Both the position numbers and the translations under genes were made by a program. Positions 33,385-43,076 of a DNA stretch of 64,000 bases are shown in pieces (position 1 is the stretch's first letter; each line of letters starts with the position of its first letter). The stretch comes from Gemmatimonadota bacterium (lineage in GTDB: Bacteria; Latescibacterota; UBA2968; GCA-2709665), in contig JAPPFJ010000003.1 in the NCBI GenBank assembly GCA_028877215.1, positions 108,395 through 172,394 on the forward strand, written 5' to 3'. The notes beneath the pieces are model-generated. The model ran no database searches. It saw nothing but the letters and a program-made list of their open reading frames with translations, and was not told the DNA's origin.

Positions 33385-36006
33385 ATGAAAACTTCAGCCG
33401 ACATCCGCGAGGAATATCTTCGCTTCTTCGAAGGGAAGGGCCATACGATCGTGCCCGGTGCGCCCGTGGCGCCGCAGGAAGATGCCACCCTGCTGTTTAC
33501 GAATGCAGGGATGAATCAGTTCAAGGACGTGTTTCTGGGCACCGGCCGCCGGGATTACCGCCGTGCCGTGGATACCCAGAAATGCATCCGCGTCTCGGGG
33601 CATCACAACGACCTGGAAGAGGTGGGCTTCAGTGCACAGCACCATACTTTTTTCGAAATGCTGGGCAACTGGTCGTTCGGAGACTATTTCAAGCGTGAGG
33701 CCATCGCGTGGGCCTGGGAGTTGTTGACCGAAGTCTGGCAGTTGCCCAGGGACCGACTCTGCGCCACGGTATTCGGCGGTGACGCTGGCGACGGACTGGC
33801 GGCGGACGAGGAGGCGGAAGCGCTCTGGACGGAGGTGACGGATCTTCCCGCGGAACGGGTAATTCGGCTTGACAAGACGGACAACTTCTGGCAAATGGGC
33901 GAGACCGGTCCGTGCGGTCCGTGTTCGGAGGTGCACTACTACCTGGGGGACGATCCCGCGTCGTGGTTCCGCGAGGTTCCGGACCTCGACGGTCCCGAAA
34001 CGCTGGAAATCTGGAATCTGGTCTTCATCCAGTTCAACCGGGATGCAGGAGGCGTCCTGCATCCCCTTCCCGATAAACACGTGGATACCGGCATGGGGTT
34101 CGAGCGCATCTGTACCGTGCTCCAGGGGGTGGAATCCACTTACGATACCGATCTGTTCAGGCCCATTCTCGGCGCGATCGGCGGTGTGACCGGAAAACCC
34201 TGCAGCGATGAACATCGTGTCGCGATGCGGGTTATCGCCGACCACATCCGCACGCTCTGTTTTGCGATCGCGGACGGGGTGCTGCCGTCCAACGAAGGTC
34301 GCGGGTACGTGCTGCGGCGTATCTTGAGACGGGCCGCGCGATACGGCCGCACGCTGGAGATGCACGATCCGTTCATCCACGGGCTGGTGCCCGTTGTCGT
34401 GGAAGTGATGGGAGACGTGTTTCCCGAGGTGGCGGAACAGGCCGATCACATCTCCCGGGTCATCCGGTCTGAGGAAGAAGGGTTCGGGAAGACGCTCGAT
34501 CGGGGGCTGGAGATGTTCGAGGTCGTTTCCGCGGATGGACAAATCTCCGGACGGGACGCCTTTCGCCTGTATGACACCTACGGTTTTCCAATCGACCTCA
34601 CTCAGCTGATGTGCGCGGAGCGCGCGCTGGAGGTGGACCTGGACGGGTTTGAAGCGGAAATGGCCGCCCAGCAGGAGCGGTCGCGCGAGGCGGGCCGGCG
34701 GGTCTTCGCGTCTCAGGAGGCGGTAACCGTCGATTTCCTTCCTTCGGAACATTCCGTGTTCGTCGGATACGATCGGCTGGCGCTCGACACGGTCGCCGTG
34801 GCGTGCAAAGCGGCGGCGGATGGCAGGGTGGACGTGTACCTGAAGGAGACGCCGTTCTACGCCGAAGCCGGGGGTCAGGTGGGCGATCGGGGTGTCATTC
34901 AAAGCGGCGATGCGGAGGTGGCGGTTGAGGAGACATTCCGCTCGGGTGAGGGCATTGTGCACCGGGGGCGCCTGACGCGGGGCTGTGCCGACGTGCTGGG
35001 GGGCTCAGAGGTGGAGGCGCGGGTTAACGCGGGGCGCCGGATGGAAATCGCGCGAAACCACACCGCTACCCATCTGCTTCACGAGGCCCTGCGCCAGGTG
35101 CTCGGCAACCACGTGAATCAGGCCGGGTCGCTGGTCGCGCCGGACCGGCTGCGGTTCGACTTCAACCACTTCGAAGCCGTTACGCCCGCACAGCAGGAAA
35201 AGATCGCTCAGATCGTAAACCGGGAGATTCGCCGGGACCTCGACGTGGATACGGATATGGTGGATCTCGAAACGGCGCGTCGCATGGGCGCACGGATGTT
35301 GTTTTCCGAAAAATACGGGGATATCGTGCGGACGGTCCGCATGGGGGACTTCAGCCTCGAGCTCTGCGGGGGTACGCACGTCGGATCGACGGGCCAGATC
35401 GGCATGCTCGAGCTGACGGCCGAGACGGGAATCGCGGCCGGCGTTCGGCGGGTGGAGGCGGTCACGGGGGCCGGTGTCGAGGCGCTCATCAGAAAACAGC
35501 GGTCCACCCTTGCCGAACTGGAGGAAATGTTGAGCGTCGAGGCGGGCGCTTTGCCCGATCGCGTCAACCGGCTGATCTCCCGGAGCAAGGAACTCGAGCG
35601 GACGGTACAATCGATTCGGAGCGCATCGGCCGGGGAGCAGATGCGAGACCTGGCGGGCGCCGCGGTGGACGTGGACGGGGTTCGGGTGGTGGCTACCGCC
35701 GTGCAGCCGGCGGACATGGAGGCCTTTCGGGAAATGGGAGACCGGCTCCGTGAAACCCTGGGTTCGGGCGTGGGCGTGCTTGGCGCCGCGCTGAACGGGA
35801 AGGCCTCGCTGATCGCCGTGGTAACGGACGACCTCATCCAGCGAGGCGTGGCGGCGGGAAATATCGTCAAGGCGGTGGCTGAACTGGTGGGTGGTGGAGG
35901 CGGCGGACGCCCCCATCTTGCGCAGGCAGGCGGCAGGCATCCTGAAAAGATGTCCGACGCGCTTGGCCAGGTCCCTCGAATCGTCCGGTTACAATTGGAA
36001 GGGTAG
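33385..36006 (+). CDS. alaS: alanyl-tRNA synthetase
   Basis: AlaRS charges tRNA-Ala; one tRNA-Ala(CGC) lies in this window. The 873-residue protein is full length. The class II catalytic core has RFFEGKGHTIVPGAPVAP and LLFTNAGMNQFKD. The editing domain has HTATHLLHEALR, the first zinc/editing motif, and CGGTH, the second. A C-Ala domain ends in GGGGGGRPHLAQAGG. The start ATG at 33385 lacks a strong ribosome site but matches the family start. Confidence 0.96.
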   Translation: MKTSADIREEYLRFFEGKGHTIVPGAPVAPQEDATLLFTNAGMNQFKDVFLGTGRRDYRRAVDTQKCIRVSGHHNDLEEVGFSAQHHTFFEMLGNWSFGDYFKREAIAWAWELLTEVWQLPRDRLCATVFGGDAGDGLAADEEAEALWTEVTDLPAERVIRLDKTDNFWQMGETGPCGPCSEVHYYLGDDPASWFREVPDLDGPETLEIWNLVFIQFNRDAGGVLHPLPDKHVDTGMGFERICTVLQGVESTYDTDLFRPILGAIGGVTGKPCSDEHRVAMRVIADHIRTLCFAIADGVLPSNEGRGYVLRRILRRAARYGRTLEMHDPFIHGLVPVVVEVMGDVFPEVAEQADHISRVIRSEEEGFGKTLDRGLEMFEVVSADGQISGRDAFRLYDTYGFPIDLTQLMCAERALEVDLDGFEAEMAAQQERSREAGRRVFASQEAVTVDFLPSEHSVFVGYDRLALDTVAVACKAAADGRVDVYLKETPFYAEAGGQVGDRGVIQSGDAEVAVEETFRSGEGIVHRGRLTRGCADVLGGSEVEARVNAGRRMEIARNHTATHLLHEALRQVLGNHVNQAGSLVAPDRLRFDFNHFEAVTPAQQEKIAQIVNREIRRDLDVDTDMVDLETARRMGARMLFSEKYGDIVRTVRMGDFSLELCGGTHVGSTGQIGMLELTAETGIAAGVRRVEAVTGAGVEALIRKQRSTLAELEEMLSVEAGALPDRVNRLISRSKELERTVQSIRSASAGEQMRDLAGAAVDVDGVRVVATAVQPADMEAFREMGDRLRETLGSGVGVLGAALNGKASLIAVVTDDLIQRGVAAGNIVKAVAELVGGGGGGRPHLAQAGGRHPEKMSDALGQVPRIVRLQLEG

Positions 36007-36015
36007 ATCGTCTTC

Positions 36016-36762
36016 ATGTCGACATACGACCACCTAGAATCGGTTGTCAGACAGCGGGGCGCGGGGTTCCTGGGCCTTCTGGATCCCGACCGGATGGACA
36101 AGCAGGACCTTATTCACACGGCAGCGATGTGCGCCGAAAACGGAGTTGACGCCCTGCTGATGGGCGGCAGTTTCCTGCTTTATACTGATTTCGACCGCGC
36201 GGTCAGGGAGGTCAAACGCGCCGTTGGACTGCCCTTGCTGATTTTCCCCGGTCCCGACATGAACCAGGTCTCGTCAGCGGCGGATGCGATTCTTTTTCTG
36301 TGTATGATCAGCGGACGAAATCCGGACCTGCTGATTGGCCAGCAGGTCAAGGCGGCGCCAATCGTCAGGGCGTACGGCCTGGAGACGATTTCCACCGGGT
36401 ATATGCTGGTGGATTCCGGGCGGCAGACGACTGTTGAGTATATCAGCAATACCAAACCGATGCCCGGGGACAAGCCGGAGATCGCGGCGGCGCACGCACT
36501 GGCCGCCCAGTATCTGGGCATGCAATGCGTCTATCTGGATGCGGGCAGCGGGGCCGAGCGGATGGTTGCCGACGAAATGATCGCGTCGGTTGCGGGAAAT
36601 GTGTCCATACCCGTGATTGCAGGCGGCGGCATCCGGGAACCGCGGGATGCCGACGCGAAGGTGGCCGCCGGCGCCGATTTTGTTGTGGTGGGCAGTATCC
36701 TGGAAGCAAAGCGGGACCCGGCGCTGGTCCGTGAATTTGCCGGAGCCGTCCACCGTGGGTAG
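36016..36762 (+). CDS. geranylgeranylglyceryl/heptaprenylglyceryl phosphate synthase
   Basis: These TIM-barrel enzymes join a polyprenyl diphosphate to sn-glycerol-1-phosphate, the first ether-lipid bond. The 248-residue protein carries LLDPDRMD, GGSFLLYTD, IFPGPDMNQVSSAADAI, ISGRNPDLLIGQQVKAA, YLDAGSGAE and VIAGGGIRE. These are the phosphate-binding loops and substrate motifs of the group II synthases found in archaea and FCB-group bacteria. It starts 10 nt after alaS and is followed by a terminator, so it ends that transcript. Chain length specificity cannot be read here. Confidence 0.9.
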   Translation: MSTYDHLESVVRQRGAGFLGLLDPDRMDKQDLIHTAAMCAENGVDALLMGGSFLLYTDFDRAVREVKRAVGLPLLIFPGPDMNQVSSAADAILFLCMISGRNPDLLIGQQVKAAPIVRAYGLETISTGYMLVDSGRQTTVEYISNTKPMPGDKPEIAAAHALAAQYLGMQCVYLDAGSGAERMVADEMIASVAGNVSIPVIAGGGIREPRDADAKVAAGADFVVVGSILEAKRDPALVREFAGAVHRG

Positions 36763-36792
36763 GGGTCTGCCCGCGGCGAACATGGCCAATGC

Positions 36793-36821
36793 AACCGCCA
36801 GGAAGGAATCTGGCGGTTTTT
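36793..36821 (+). terminator. intrinsic terminator after the GGGP synthase gene
   Basis: AACCGCCAG (36793-36801) pairs with CTGGCGGTT (36810-36818) around an 8-nt loop and runs into TTTTT. Confidence 0.9.
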
Positions 36822-36889
36822 GTTTCCACGGGTGTTGGAGGAGGGTGGGTGGAGGGGAAGCGGGCGCGCATGGAGTGGCCCGGCGGCGC

Positions 36890-36918
36890 TTGACAGGTTG
36901 GCCGGATTTAGATAGATT
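36890..36918 (+). promoter_or_regulatory. promoter of ptsH-ptsI
   Basis: TTGACA at 36890-36895 and TAGATT at 36913-36918 are 17 bp apart, with a start point near 36925. Confidence 0.65.
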
Positions 36919-36960
36919 GTTAGCTTCCGACATGGGCATACATAACGGCACGAACAGGTT

Positions 36961-37221
36961 ATGGCGGAACGAGAAGCCACGGTGAAAAACAGGTTGGGTA
37001 TCCATGCGCGGCCGTCGGCCCTTCTTGTGCAGGCGGCCGCAAAGTATGTATCTGAGATTACCCTGATCAAGGACGGACTCGAAGTCAACGGCAAGAGTAT
37101 CATGGGCGTTATGATGCTCGCGGCGGAGACGGATGCGAAAATTCGCGTCCGGGCCGCCGGTCCGGATGAAGAGGAAGCACTGGACGAGATTGTGCGGATG
37201 ATCGAGGGTGAATTCGACTGA
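36961..37221 (+). CDS. ptsH: phosphocarrier protein HPr
   Basis: HPr carries phosphate from enzyme I to PTS or regulatory targets. The 86-residue protein has the active His15 in GIHARPSA and the regulatory Ser46 in GKSIMGVMML. Ser46 is the site of HPr kinase in organisms that have it. ptsI follows. No sugar-specific EII gene is in the window, so a regulatory role is possible. Confidence 0.93.
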   Translation: MAEREATVKNRLGIHARPSALLVQAAAKYVSEITLIKDGLEVNGKSIMGVMMLAAETDAKIRVRAAGPDEEEALDEIVRMIEGEFD

Positions 37222-37317
37222 ACGGGCACATGGACGCGTCGTTGCGGAAACTAAACGCGCCCCATGGATCCGGCATTCCGGCCCGTCGCCGTTTCTCGCG
37301 TGTGAGGTCTCAAACCG

Positions 37318-39099
37318 ATGAAGGTACTGAAGGGCATCCAGGCATCGAACGGCATCGCCATCGGTCCGGTCTATCTTCACGACCCGGAGGAGCCGTGGGT
37401 CGACTACCGGCGCATCGGGGAAGATGAAGTCGAAGGCGAGGTACGGAGGTTTCTGGATGCGCTGGCGTCCGTGGCCGAAGACCTGAAGGCCACGCGGGTT
37501 CGCGTCGAGGAGAAGCTGGGTCCCGACCATGCCCAGATTTTCGACGCACATCTGATGATTCTGGACGACGACGCCCTGCGAGCGCCTACCATGGCATCGA
37601 TCCGGAAGGATCGGGTGAACGTGGAGTATGCGTTCTGGCTGACCCTGCAGAAGGTGCGCCGTCAATTCGACGCAATCCAGGACGACTATTTCAGGGCGAG
37701 GCGCGCGGATATCCTGGACGTGGAGAGGCGTGTGCTGTCCAGATTGTGCCAGCGGGAGGACTCGCTGCTGGATCGGATGACCGCACCGGCGATCGTGATC
37801 GCGCACGAGCTGACCCCCTCCAACGCGGCACGCCTGAAGCGGGACAGCGTGCTGGGCATGATCACGGAAGCGGGCGCGGCGACTTCGCATGCTTCGATTA
37901 TCGCGCGGGGGCTCGAAATCCCGGCGGTTGTGGGCGTCGAGGCGGCCCTGGCGTCGGCCGAGCCCGGGGACACGGCCATTGTGGACGGGAACCGGGGGCT
38001 GGTCTGTATCCGGCCCGACCCGGACACGCTTGCCCGGTACCGTGCCGAAGCCCGCCGGTTCACCGAGTTGCAGAAGGGTTTGCTGAGGTTTACCGACGTG
38101 CCCGCAGAGACCCTCGACGGCGTTCGCGTGTGTCTGCAGGGCAACATCGAACTTCCGGAAGAGGGGCGGTCCGCGTTGGCTTACGGTGCGGAGGGCATTG
38201 GTCTGTACCGTACGGAATACCTGTATCTCGCGGGATCCAGTCTGCCCGGTGAAGAGGAACAGACGGCTGCGTACACCCGACTGGCCGAACAGATGGCGCC
38301 TCATCCGCTGGTGGTACGTACGCTGGATCTGGGCGGCGACAAGCTGGCGCAGGCATCCCATGCCGACGAAGAGACCAACCCGTTTCTGGGCTGGCGCGCC
38401 ATCAGGCATTCTCTCGCGAACAGAGACCTCTTCAAGGTTCAATTGAGATCCATCCTCCGGTCAAGCGCGCACGGCAACGTGAAGCTGATGTTCCCGATGA
38501 TATCGGGCGTGGAGGAACTGCTCGAGGCCAGGTCCGTACTCGCCGAGGCCCGCGACGAACTGAAACGGTCCGGTGTGCCGTTCGACGAGGGTTGCGAGGT
38601 CGGTGCGGTCATCGAGGTGCCGTCGGCCGCAGTCGTGGCCGATCAGCTTGCGCGTGAGTTGGATTTTTTCAGTATCGGGACCAACGATCTTGTACAATAT
38701 ACCCTCGCGGTGGATCGCGGAAACGAACGGGTGGCGTACCTGTACGATCCGTATCATCCCGCCGTCCTGCGTCTGATCAAATCGATCGTGGACGCCGGGC
38801 ACCGCCACGACATCCCGGTCACGGTATGCGGGGAGATGGCCGGCGATCCGCACAGTTGCGTCCTCCTGATGGGTCTCGGGGTGGATGGGTTCAGCGCCGG
38901 CCCGCGAATGGTTCCCGAGATCAAACAGGCCATCCGGTCGGTTACGATGGAAGAGGCGAGGGCTGTGGCGGAAGAGGCGCTCGCCCTGCCCACGCGTGGC
39001 GCCATTCGGGAGTATCTGCACGGCGCCCTGACCCGAATGCAGGGCCCGCGTAAAACGCTGGATGAACTGGAAGAGGAGCCGGCCGGAATCGAGAGGTAG
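37318..39099 (+). CDS. ptsI: phosphoenolpyruvate-protein phosphotransferase (enzyme I)
   Basis: Enzyme I takes phosphate from PEP and passes it to HPr. The 593-residue protein is slightly longer than the usual 570-575. Active His191 lies in [21 protein letters not shown]. The PEP-binding barrel has [50 protein letters not shown] and CGEMAGDP with the catalytic Cys. The HPr-binding helical domain is present at the N-terminus. GTGAGG precedes the ATG. Confidence 0.95.
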   Translation: MKVLKGIQASNGIAIGPVYLHDPEEPWVDYRRIGEDEVEGEVRRFLDALASVAEDLKATRVRVEEKLGPDHAQIFDAHLMILDDDALRAPTMASIRKDRVNVEYAFWLTLQKVRRQFDAIQDDYFRARRADILDVERRVLSRLCQREDSLLDRMTAPAIVIAHELTPSNAARLKRDSVLGMITEAGAATSHASIIARGLEIPAVVGVEAALASAEPGDTAIVDGNRGLVCIRPDPDTLARYRAEARRFTELQKGLLRFTDVPAETLDGVRVCLQGNIELPEEGRSALAYGAEGIGLYRTEYLYLAGSSLPGEEEQTAAYTRLAEQMAPHPLVVRTLDLGGDKLAQASHADEETNPFLGWRAIRHSLANRDLFKVQLRSILRSSAHGNVKLMFPMISGVEELLEARSVLAEARDELKRSGVPFDEGCEVGAVIEVPSAAVVADQLARELDFFSIGTNDLVQYTLAVDRGNERVAYLYDPYHPAVLRLIKSIVDAGHRHDIPVTVCGEMAGDPHSCVLLMGLGVDGFSAGPRMVPEIKQAIRSVTMEEARAVAEEALALPTRGAIREYLHGALTRMQGPRKTLDELEEEPAGIER

Positions 39100-39215
39100 G
39101 GCGGGTCTCTCTCCGGGGCGATGTTTCGCCGTATCCGATTGACGGATGTCTTCCCCTCGCCATGATTAACCGAACGAAGCATTGTACTGGTCCCACGACT
39201 GGAAGAGAGGCATAC

Positions 39216-40382
39216 ATGCGGCGCCTGTTTACCTCGGAATCGGTGTCCGAAGGGCATCCGGACAAGATCTGCGACCAGATTTCGGATGCGGTCCTGGATG
39301 CGATGCTGGATGAAGACCCGCGGTCGCGCGTGGCGTGCGAGACGATGGTGACCACGGGCCAGGTGATCGTGTCCGGTGAGGTGACCACGAAGGCCCGGGT
39401 GGATATACAGGAACTCGTGCGAAGCGTCATCCAGCGTATCGGATACACGGATTCGGCGTACGGATTCGACTACAGGTCCTGCGGTGTGCTGATCGCGCTC
39501 CACACGCAGTCACCCGACATCTCCCAGGGGGTTTCGGAGGGTGAGGGACTGCACGAAGAGCAGGGCGCTGGCGACCAGGGAATGATGTTCGGTTATGCCT
39601 GCCGTGAGACCCCGGAGTTGATGCCGATGCCCATTATGTTGTCACATAAGCTGGTGATGGCCCTGGCCGGGCTCCGGCGCCGGGGAACGCTTCCGTATCT
39701 GCGCCCCGACAGCAAGTCGCAGGTGACCGTCGAATACGAGGGAGACAGGCCCGTACGTGTACATACGGTCGTGATTTCAACGCAGCACGACCCCGACGTG
39801 GAACATGACCGCATCTGCCAGGATATGAAACAGCATGTTATAAGGAAGGTCATCCCGGCGGATTATCTGGACAGGGACACGATCTATCACATTAACCCCA
39901 CCGGGCGTTTCGTGGTCGGAGGTCCGCACGGGGATACGGGGTTGACCGGCCGGAAGATCATCGTGGATACGTACGGCGGCGTGGGGCGGCACGGGGGCGG
40001 GGCGTTTTCCGGAAAGGACCCCAGCAAGGTTGACAGGAGCGCGCACTATGCCGCGCGGTACGTCGCCAAGAACCTGGTGAAGGCCGGGCTCGCGAGCCGG
40101 TGCGAGGTGCAGTTGGCCTATGCGATCGGCGTGGCTGAGCCCGTATCCATCTTCGTGGATACGTTTGGGACCGGCAGGATCTGCGACGCGGATATCGGAA
40201 AGCTGGTCCAGGAACATTTCGAGTTACGGCCGTCCGGCATTATCCGGAGTCTGAACCTTCTTCGCCCGGTTTACGAACGCACCGCCGCCTACGGTCATTT
40301 CGGCCGGACGGAGGACGGGTTTGCCTGGGAACGAACGGACAAGGCGGAAGCGCTGAAGGCGGCGGCGGGGAAGCTGTCGTAG
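39216..40382 (+). CDS. metK: S-adenosylmethionine synthetase
   Basis: MetK makes S-adenosylmethionine from methionine and ATP. The 388-residue protein has [19 protein letters not shown], the flexible loop region [32 protein letters not shown] and [22 protein letters not shown] lies about 8 nt before the ATG at 39216, which is preferred to an upstream in-frame ATG. ahcY follows in the same direction, so SAM production and recycling of its by-product are genetically linked. No SAM or SAH riboswitch was recognised. Confidence 0.96.
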   Translation: MRRLFTSESVSEGHPDKICDQISDAVLDAMLDEDPRSRVACETMVTTGQVIVSGEVTTKARVDIQELVRSVIQRIGYTDSAYGFDYRSCGVLIALHTQSPDISQGVSEGEGLHEEQGAGDQGMMFGYACRETPELMPMPIMLSHKLVMALAGLRRRGTLPYLRPDSKSQVTVEYEGDRPVRVHTVVISTQHDPDVEHDRICQDMKQHVIRKVIPADYLDRDTIYHINPTGRFVVGGPHGDTGLTGRKIIVDTYGGVGRHGGGAFSGKDPSKVDRSAHYAARYVAKNLVKAGLASRCEVQLAYAIGVAEPVSIFVDTFGTGRICDADIGKLVQEHFELRPSGIIRSLNLLRPVYERTAAYGHFGRTEDGFAWERTDKAEALKAAAGKLS

Positions 40383-40468
40383 CCGGGCGGAAGCATCTCC
40401 CGGCCGGCCGTTGAATCACGTTTGTCGCGCCGGAAGCAGGGTCTGTCAAGGAAGGAGAGGAGACTGAA

Positions 40469-41719
40469 GTGGGTTACGAGGTAAAGGATATCGGTCTTGC
40501 GGAACAGGGATTCAGGAATATCGAATGGGCCGAGAAGCAGATGGGCGCCCTGTTGAAGATACGGGAACGCTTCGCGCGGGAAAAGCCGCTTTCCGGATAC
40601 CGGATCGGCATGGCGCTCCACGTAACCAAAGAGACCGCGGTGCTTGTGCGGACGCTGCGGGCCGGAGGCGCCAGCGTGTCGATAACCGGCTGCAATCCGC
40701 TTTCCACCCAGGACGACGTTGCAGCGGCGCTCGCAGCCGAGGACGTCGCGGTCTATGCCTACAAGGGCGAGACGCGGGACGACTACTACCGGTATCTTCG
40801 TGCGGTTATAGAAACCCGGCCGCATGTGACCATCGACGACGGCTGCGACCTGGTCAACGAGGTACACACGAATTACCCGGAACAGATACCGGAGATCGTA
40901 TGCGGTTGCGAGGAGACGACGACCGGCATCATCCGCCTGCGTGCGATGGAAAAGGACAATGCGCTGAAATATCCCATCATTGCCGTTAACGACTGCGATA
41001 CCAAACATCTGATGGACAATTTCTACGGAACCGGGCAGTCGGCGCTGGACGGTGTGGTGCGGGCGTCCAACCTGCTGATCAGCGGCAAGGCGGTCGTCGT
41101 CGTCGGCTATGGCAGCTGCGGCAAGGGCGTGGCGTCAAGGGCGCGGGGACTGGGCGCAGAAGTCATTGTCACGGAAGTGGATCCGTTTCGCGCGCTACAG
41201 GCGCGGATGGACGGTTTCCGGGTGATGCCGATGGCGGACGCGGCGGGTATCGGCGACCTGTTTGTGACGGTGACCGGCAACAAGCACGTGATCAGCGCGG
41301 AACATATGCAGGCTATGAAAGACGGCGTGGTGGTGGCCAATGCCGGCCATTTCGATCTGGAGATCGACGTGGACGGGCTGGAGGCGATGGCGGACAACAA
41401 AGAGGAAGTGCGGCCCCTGTTTCACGAATATACGATGAACGGCCGCTCGCTGTTCCTGTGCGGCGAGGGCCGTCTCGTGAATCTCGCGTGTGCGGAGGGC
41501 CATCCGTCCACGGTGATGTCGTTGTCGTTCTGCGATCAAGCCCTCGGGGTTGAATACGGCATCAGGAACGCCGATTCACTGGAGCCTCGGGTGTACCGGT
41601 TGCCCGATGAGATCGACCGCGAGGTCGCCCGGCTGCAACTGGAGGCGATGGACGTGAAAATTGATTCGCTGACCGCCGACCAGGAACGGTATCTCGGCTC
41701 CTGGCAGGAGGGCACCTGA
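40469..41719 (+). CDS. ahcY: adenosylhomocysteinase
   Basis: AhcY hydrolyses S-adenosylhomocysteine to adenosine and homocysteine with bound NAD. The 416-residue enzyme is the shorter form without the insert found in eukaryotic proteins. Motifs include NPLSTQDDVAAALA, DDGCDLVNEVH, VNDCDTKHLMDNFYGTGQS, the NAD-binding VVGYGSCGKGVASRARG and the C-terminal DQERYLGSWQEGT. Start GTG is preceded by GGAGAGGAG. A strong terminator follows. Confidence 0.95.
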   Translation: MGYEVKDIGLAEQGFRNIEWAEKQMGALLKIRERFAREKPLSGYRIGMALHVTKETAVLVRTLRAGGASVSITGCNPLSTQDDVAAALAAEDVAVYAYKGETRDDYYRYLRAVIETRPHVTIDDGCDLVNEVHTNYPEQIPEIVCGCEETTTGIIRLRAMEKDNALKYPIIAVNDCDTKHLMDNFYGTGQSALDGVVRASNLLISGKAVVVVGYGSCGKGVASRARGLGAEVIVTEVDPFRALQARMDGFRVMPMADAAGIGDLFVTVTGNKHVISAEHMQAMKDGVVVANAGHFDLEIDVDGLEAMADNKEEVRPLFHEYTMNGRSLFLCGEGRLVNLACAEGHPSTVMSLSFCDQALGVEYGIRNADSLEPRVYRLPDEIDREVARLQLEAMDVKIDSLTADQERYLGSWQEGT

Positions 41720-41838
41720 GCCGGACGTCCACGCGATCTGCATCACGGTCGGTGTGTCGGCTGAAATGTTGAGCGCGCAAACCGCAAAGTGCCTTCGCGG
41801 CAGCGAAACATTGCCGTCCACGACGCGCGAATTGACTT

Positions 41839-41868
41839 GCCCCTGGGATCTCTCCCCGGGGCTTTTTT
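41839..41868 (+). terminator. intrinsic terminator after ahcY
   Basis: GCCCCTGGG (41839-41847) pairs with CCCCGGGGC (41854-41862) with one mismatch, followed by TTTTTT. Confidence 0.88.
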
Positions 41869-41886
41869 ACTTTGGAAGGGGCCGGA

Positions 41887-43023
41887 TCAGAGACTGAATC
41901 TGAGTCTGGCCGAAAGGGTCCAGGCGTCATCCGCCCTGTCCAGCCGGCGGGCGACGTTCAGCCGGAGGAGTTGCCGCGGCAGCGCGACACCGAACCCTGT
42001 ACTCGTCTTGAAGGACGTGAAGTCCATGTCTCCGAAACCTGCCAACAGGTGGGCGGATTCCGGCATCCGCCGGGTCCATCCCGCATCCGCAAACATGGTG
42101 AGGTTGAGCAGATTGAATCCTCTGATGGGGATTCCCGGCAGGACGTCGCCCCGGAAGGCGTACTCGACGTTGAATAGTACCAGACGATTGGCCCGGTATT
42201 CCTTGATGCCGTACCCGCGAAGGGTGCCGGCGCCGCCCAACCCGAAGAGGTACTGAGGCGCCTCGCTCTGTCGTGCGCTCAGCCGGGCCCGAAAGATCAG
42301 GCCCTGCCTGCCGAATTTCGCCTTCTGATAGCGCTTGCCCTCCAGCGTGAGGCCGTGAAACGTGAAGTCCCGAAAGCCGTACTCGTAGCGTATCCGGCCG
42401 TACCAGGCGTTGCGGAAAATCGGGCTCCTGACGCGTGTGTCGACCGCCACGCCGGCGTGAAGTACGCCGGCACTTCCCAATTGCGCGGTCGGGTTGATTC
42501 GAAAGGGGCGGTTCCGGAAGAACAGGCTCCATGAGGTGCTGACTGGCATGGGCTCGCAGCGGTATGCGGTCAGTCCGCTGAAGAGCGAAAGCCTCTTTTT
42601 CCTCGTGACGGTAATATTCGCTTCCAATCCGTTCTTCGCCCGGAAATAGTCGCGGTGGTCCCATTTGAACAGGAGGCTGAACAGGCTGTTTTCGGTGGTC
42701 CCGACGATATCGCGGTCGGGCGCATCGGACCTGTCGAAAACTGCGACGTCCAGGCTGATTTCCGGGCCGCGGTATTCCAGGCCGGCTTCCCACCGTGCCG
42801 AACGGCTGGCAAAGCCGTATCCACTTTCCGCGAAGACCGTGAGTCGCGGCCGGTCTCTGTGGCGGACGGAAAGGCGATACCCCAGGAAGGGGCCTTCCAC
42901 GCGATTGTATCGAAGCCGGGCGCCCCGGTAGAGCTTCTCGAACCGGGAAACGCCGTCGGACTGCGCGCGGACATCCGAGACCCAGATGAGAACCGGGAGA
43001 AGAATGAGGAACGCGGCTTTCAT
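41887..43023 (-). CDS. outer-membrane beta-barrel protein, D15/BamA-like C-terminal domain
   Basis: The 378-residue product has a signal peptide (AAFLILLPVLIWVSDVRAQS). Alternating amphipathic strands follow, with GLGGAGTLRGYGIKEYRANRL near 265-285. That is the VRGF/Y-type motif on the inner barrel wall of Omp85 proteins. No POTRA domain is seen. The C-terminus ends LRFSL, near the usual aromatic barrel end. It closes the sigma-54 operon that begins with a POTRA-containing Omp85 protein. The ATG at 43023 is chosen because it starts the signal peptide. Confidence 0.8.
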   Translation of the reverse strand: MKAAFLILLPVLIWVSDVRAQSDGVSRFEKLYRGARLRYNRVEGPFLGYRLSVRHRDRPRLTVFAESGYGFASRSARWEAGLEYRGPEISLDVAVFDRSDAPDRDIVGTTENSLFSLLFKWDHRDYFRAKNGLEANITVTRKKRLSLFSGLTAYRCEPMPVSTSWSLFFRNRPFRINPTAQLGSAGVLHAGVAVDTRVRSPIFRNAWYGRIRYEYGFRDFTFHGLTLEGKRYQKAKFGRQGLIFRARLSARQSEAPQYLFGLGGAGTLRGYGIKEYRANRLVLFNVEYAFRGDVLPGIPIRGFNLLNLTMFADAGWTRRMPESAHLLAGFGDMDFTSFKTSTGFGVALPRQLLRLNVARRLDRADDAWTLSARLRFSL

Positions 43024-43076
43024 ACCTGGCGTCCTGTCCGAAGAAGTTCCAAGCATCCACCCGCCGATTCATCCCG

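Noticed and set aside
33394..34962. Open frame of 522 codons antisense to alaS
   Set aside because: Antisense shadow of a clearly coding gene, rich in His, Arg and Pro as such frames usually are.
36274..38442. Open frame of 722 codons on the minus strand
   Set aside because: It is antisense to the GGGP synthase, ptsH and ptsI genes and is a by-product of high GC; no domain is seen.
40383..40468. Possible SAH or SAM riboswitch before metK or ahcY
   Set aside because: The gaps are short and no conserved riboswitch core was recognised.
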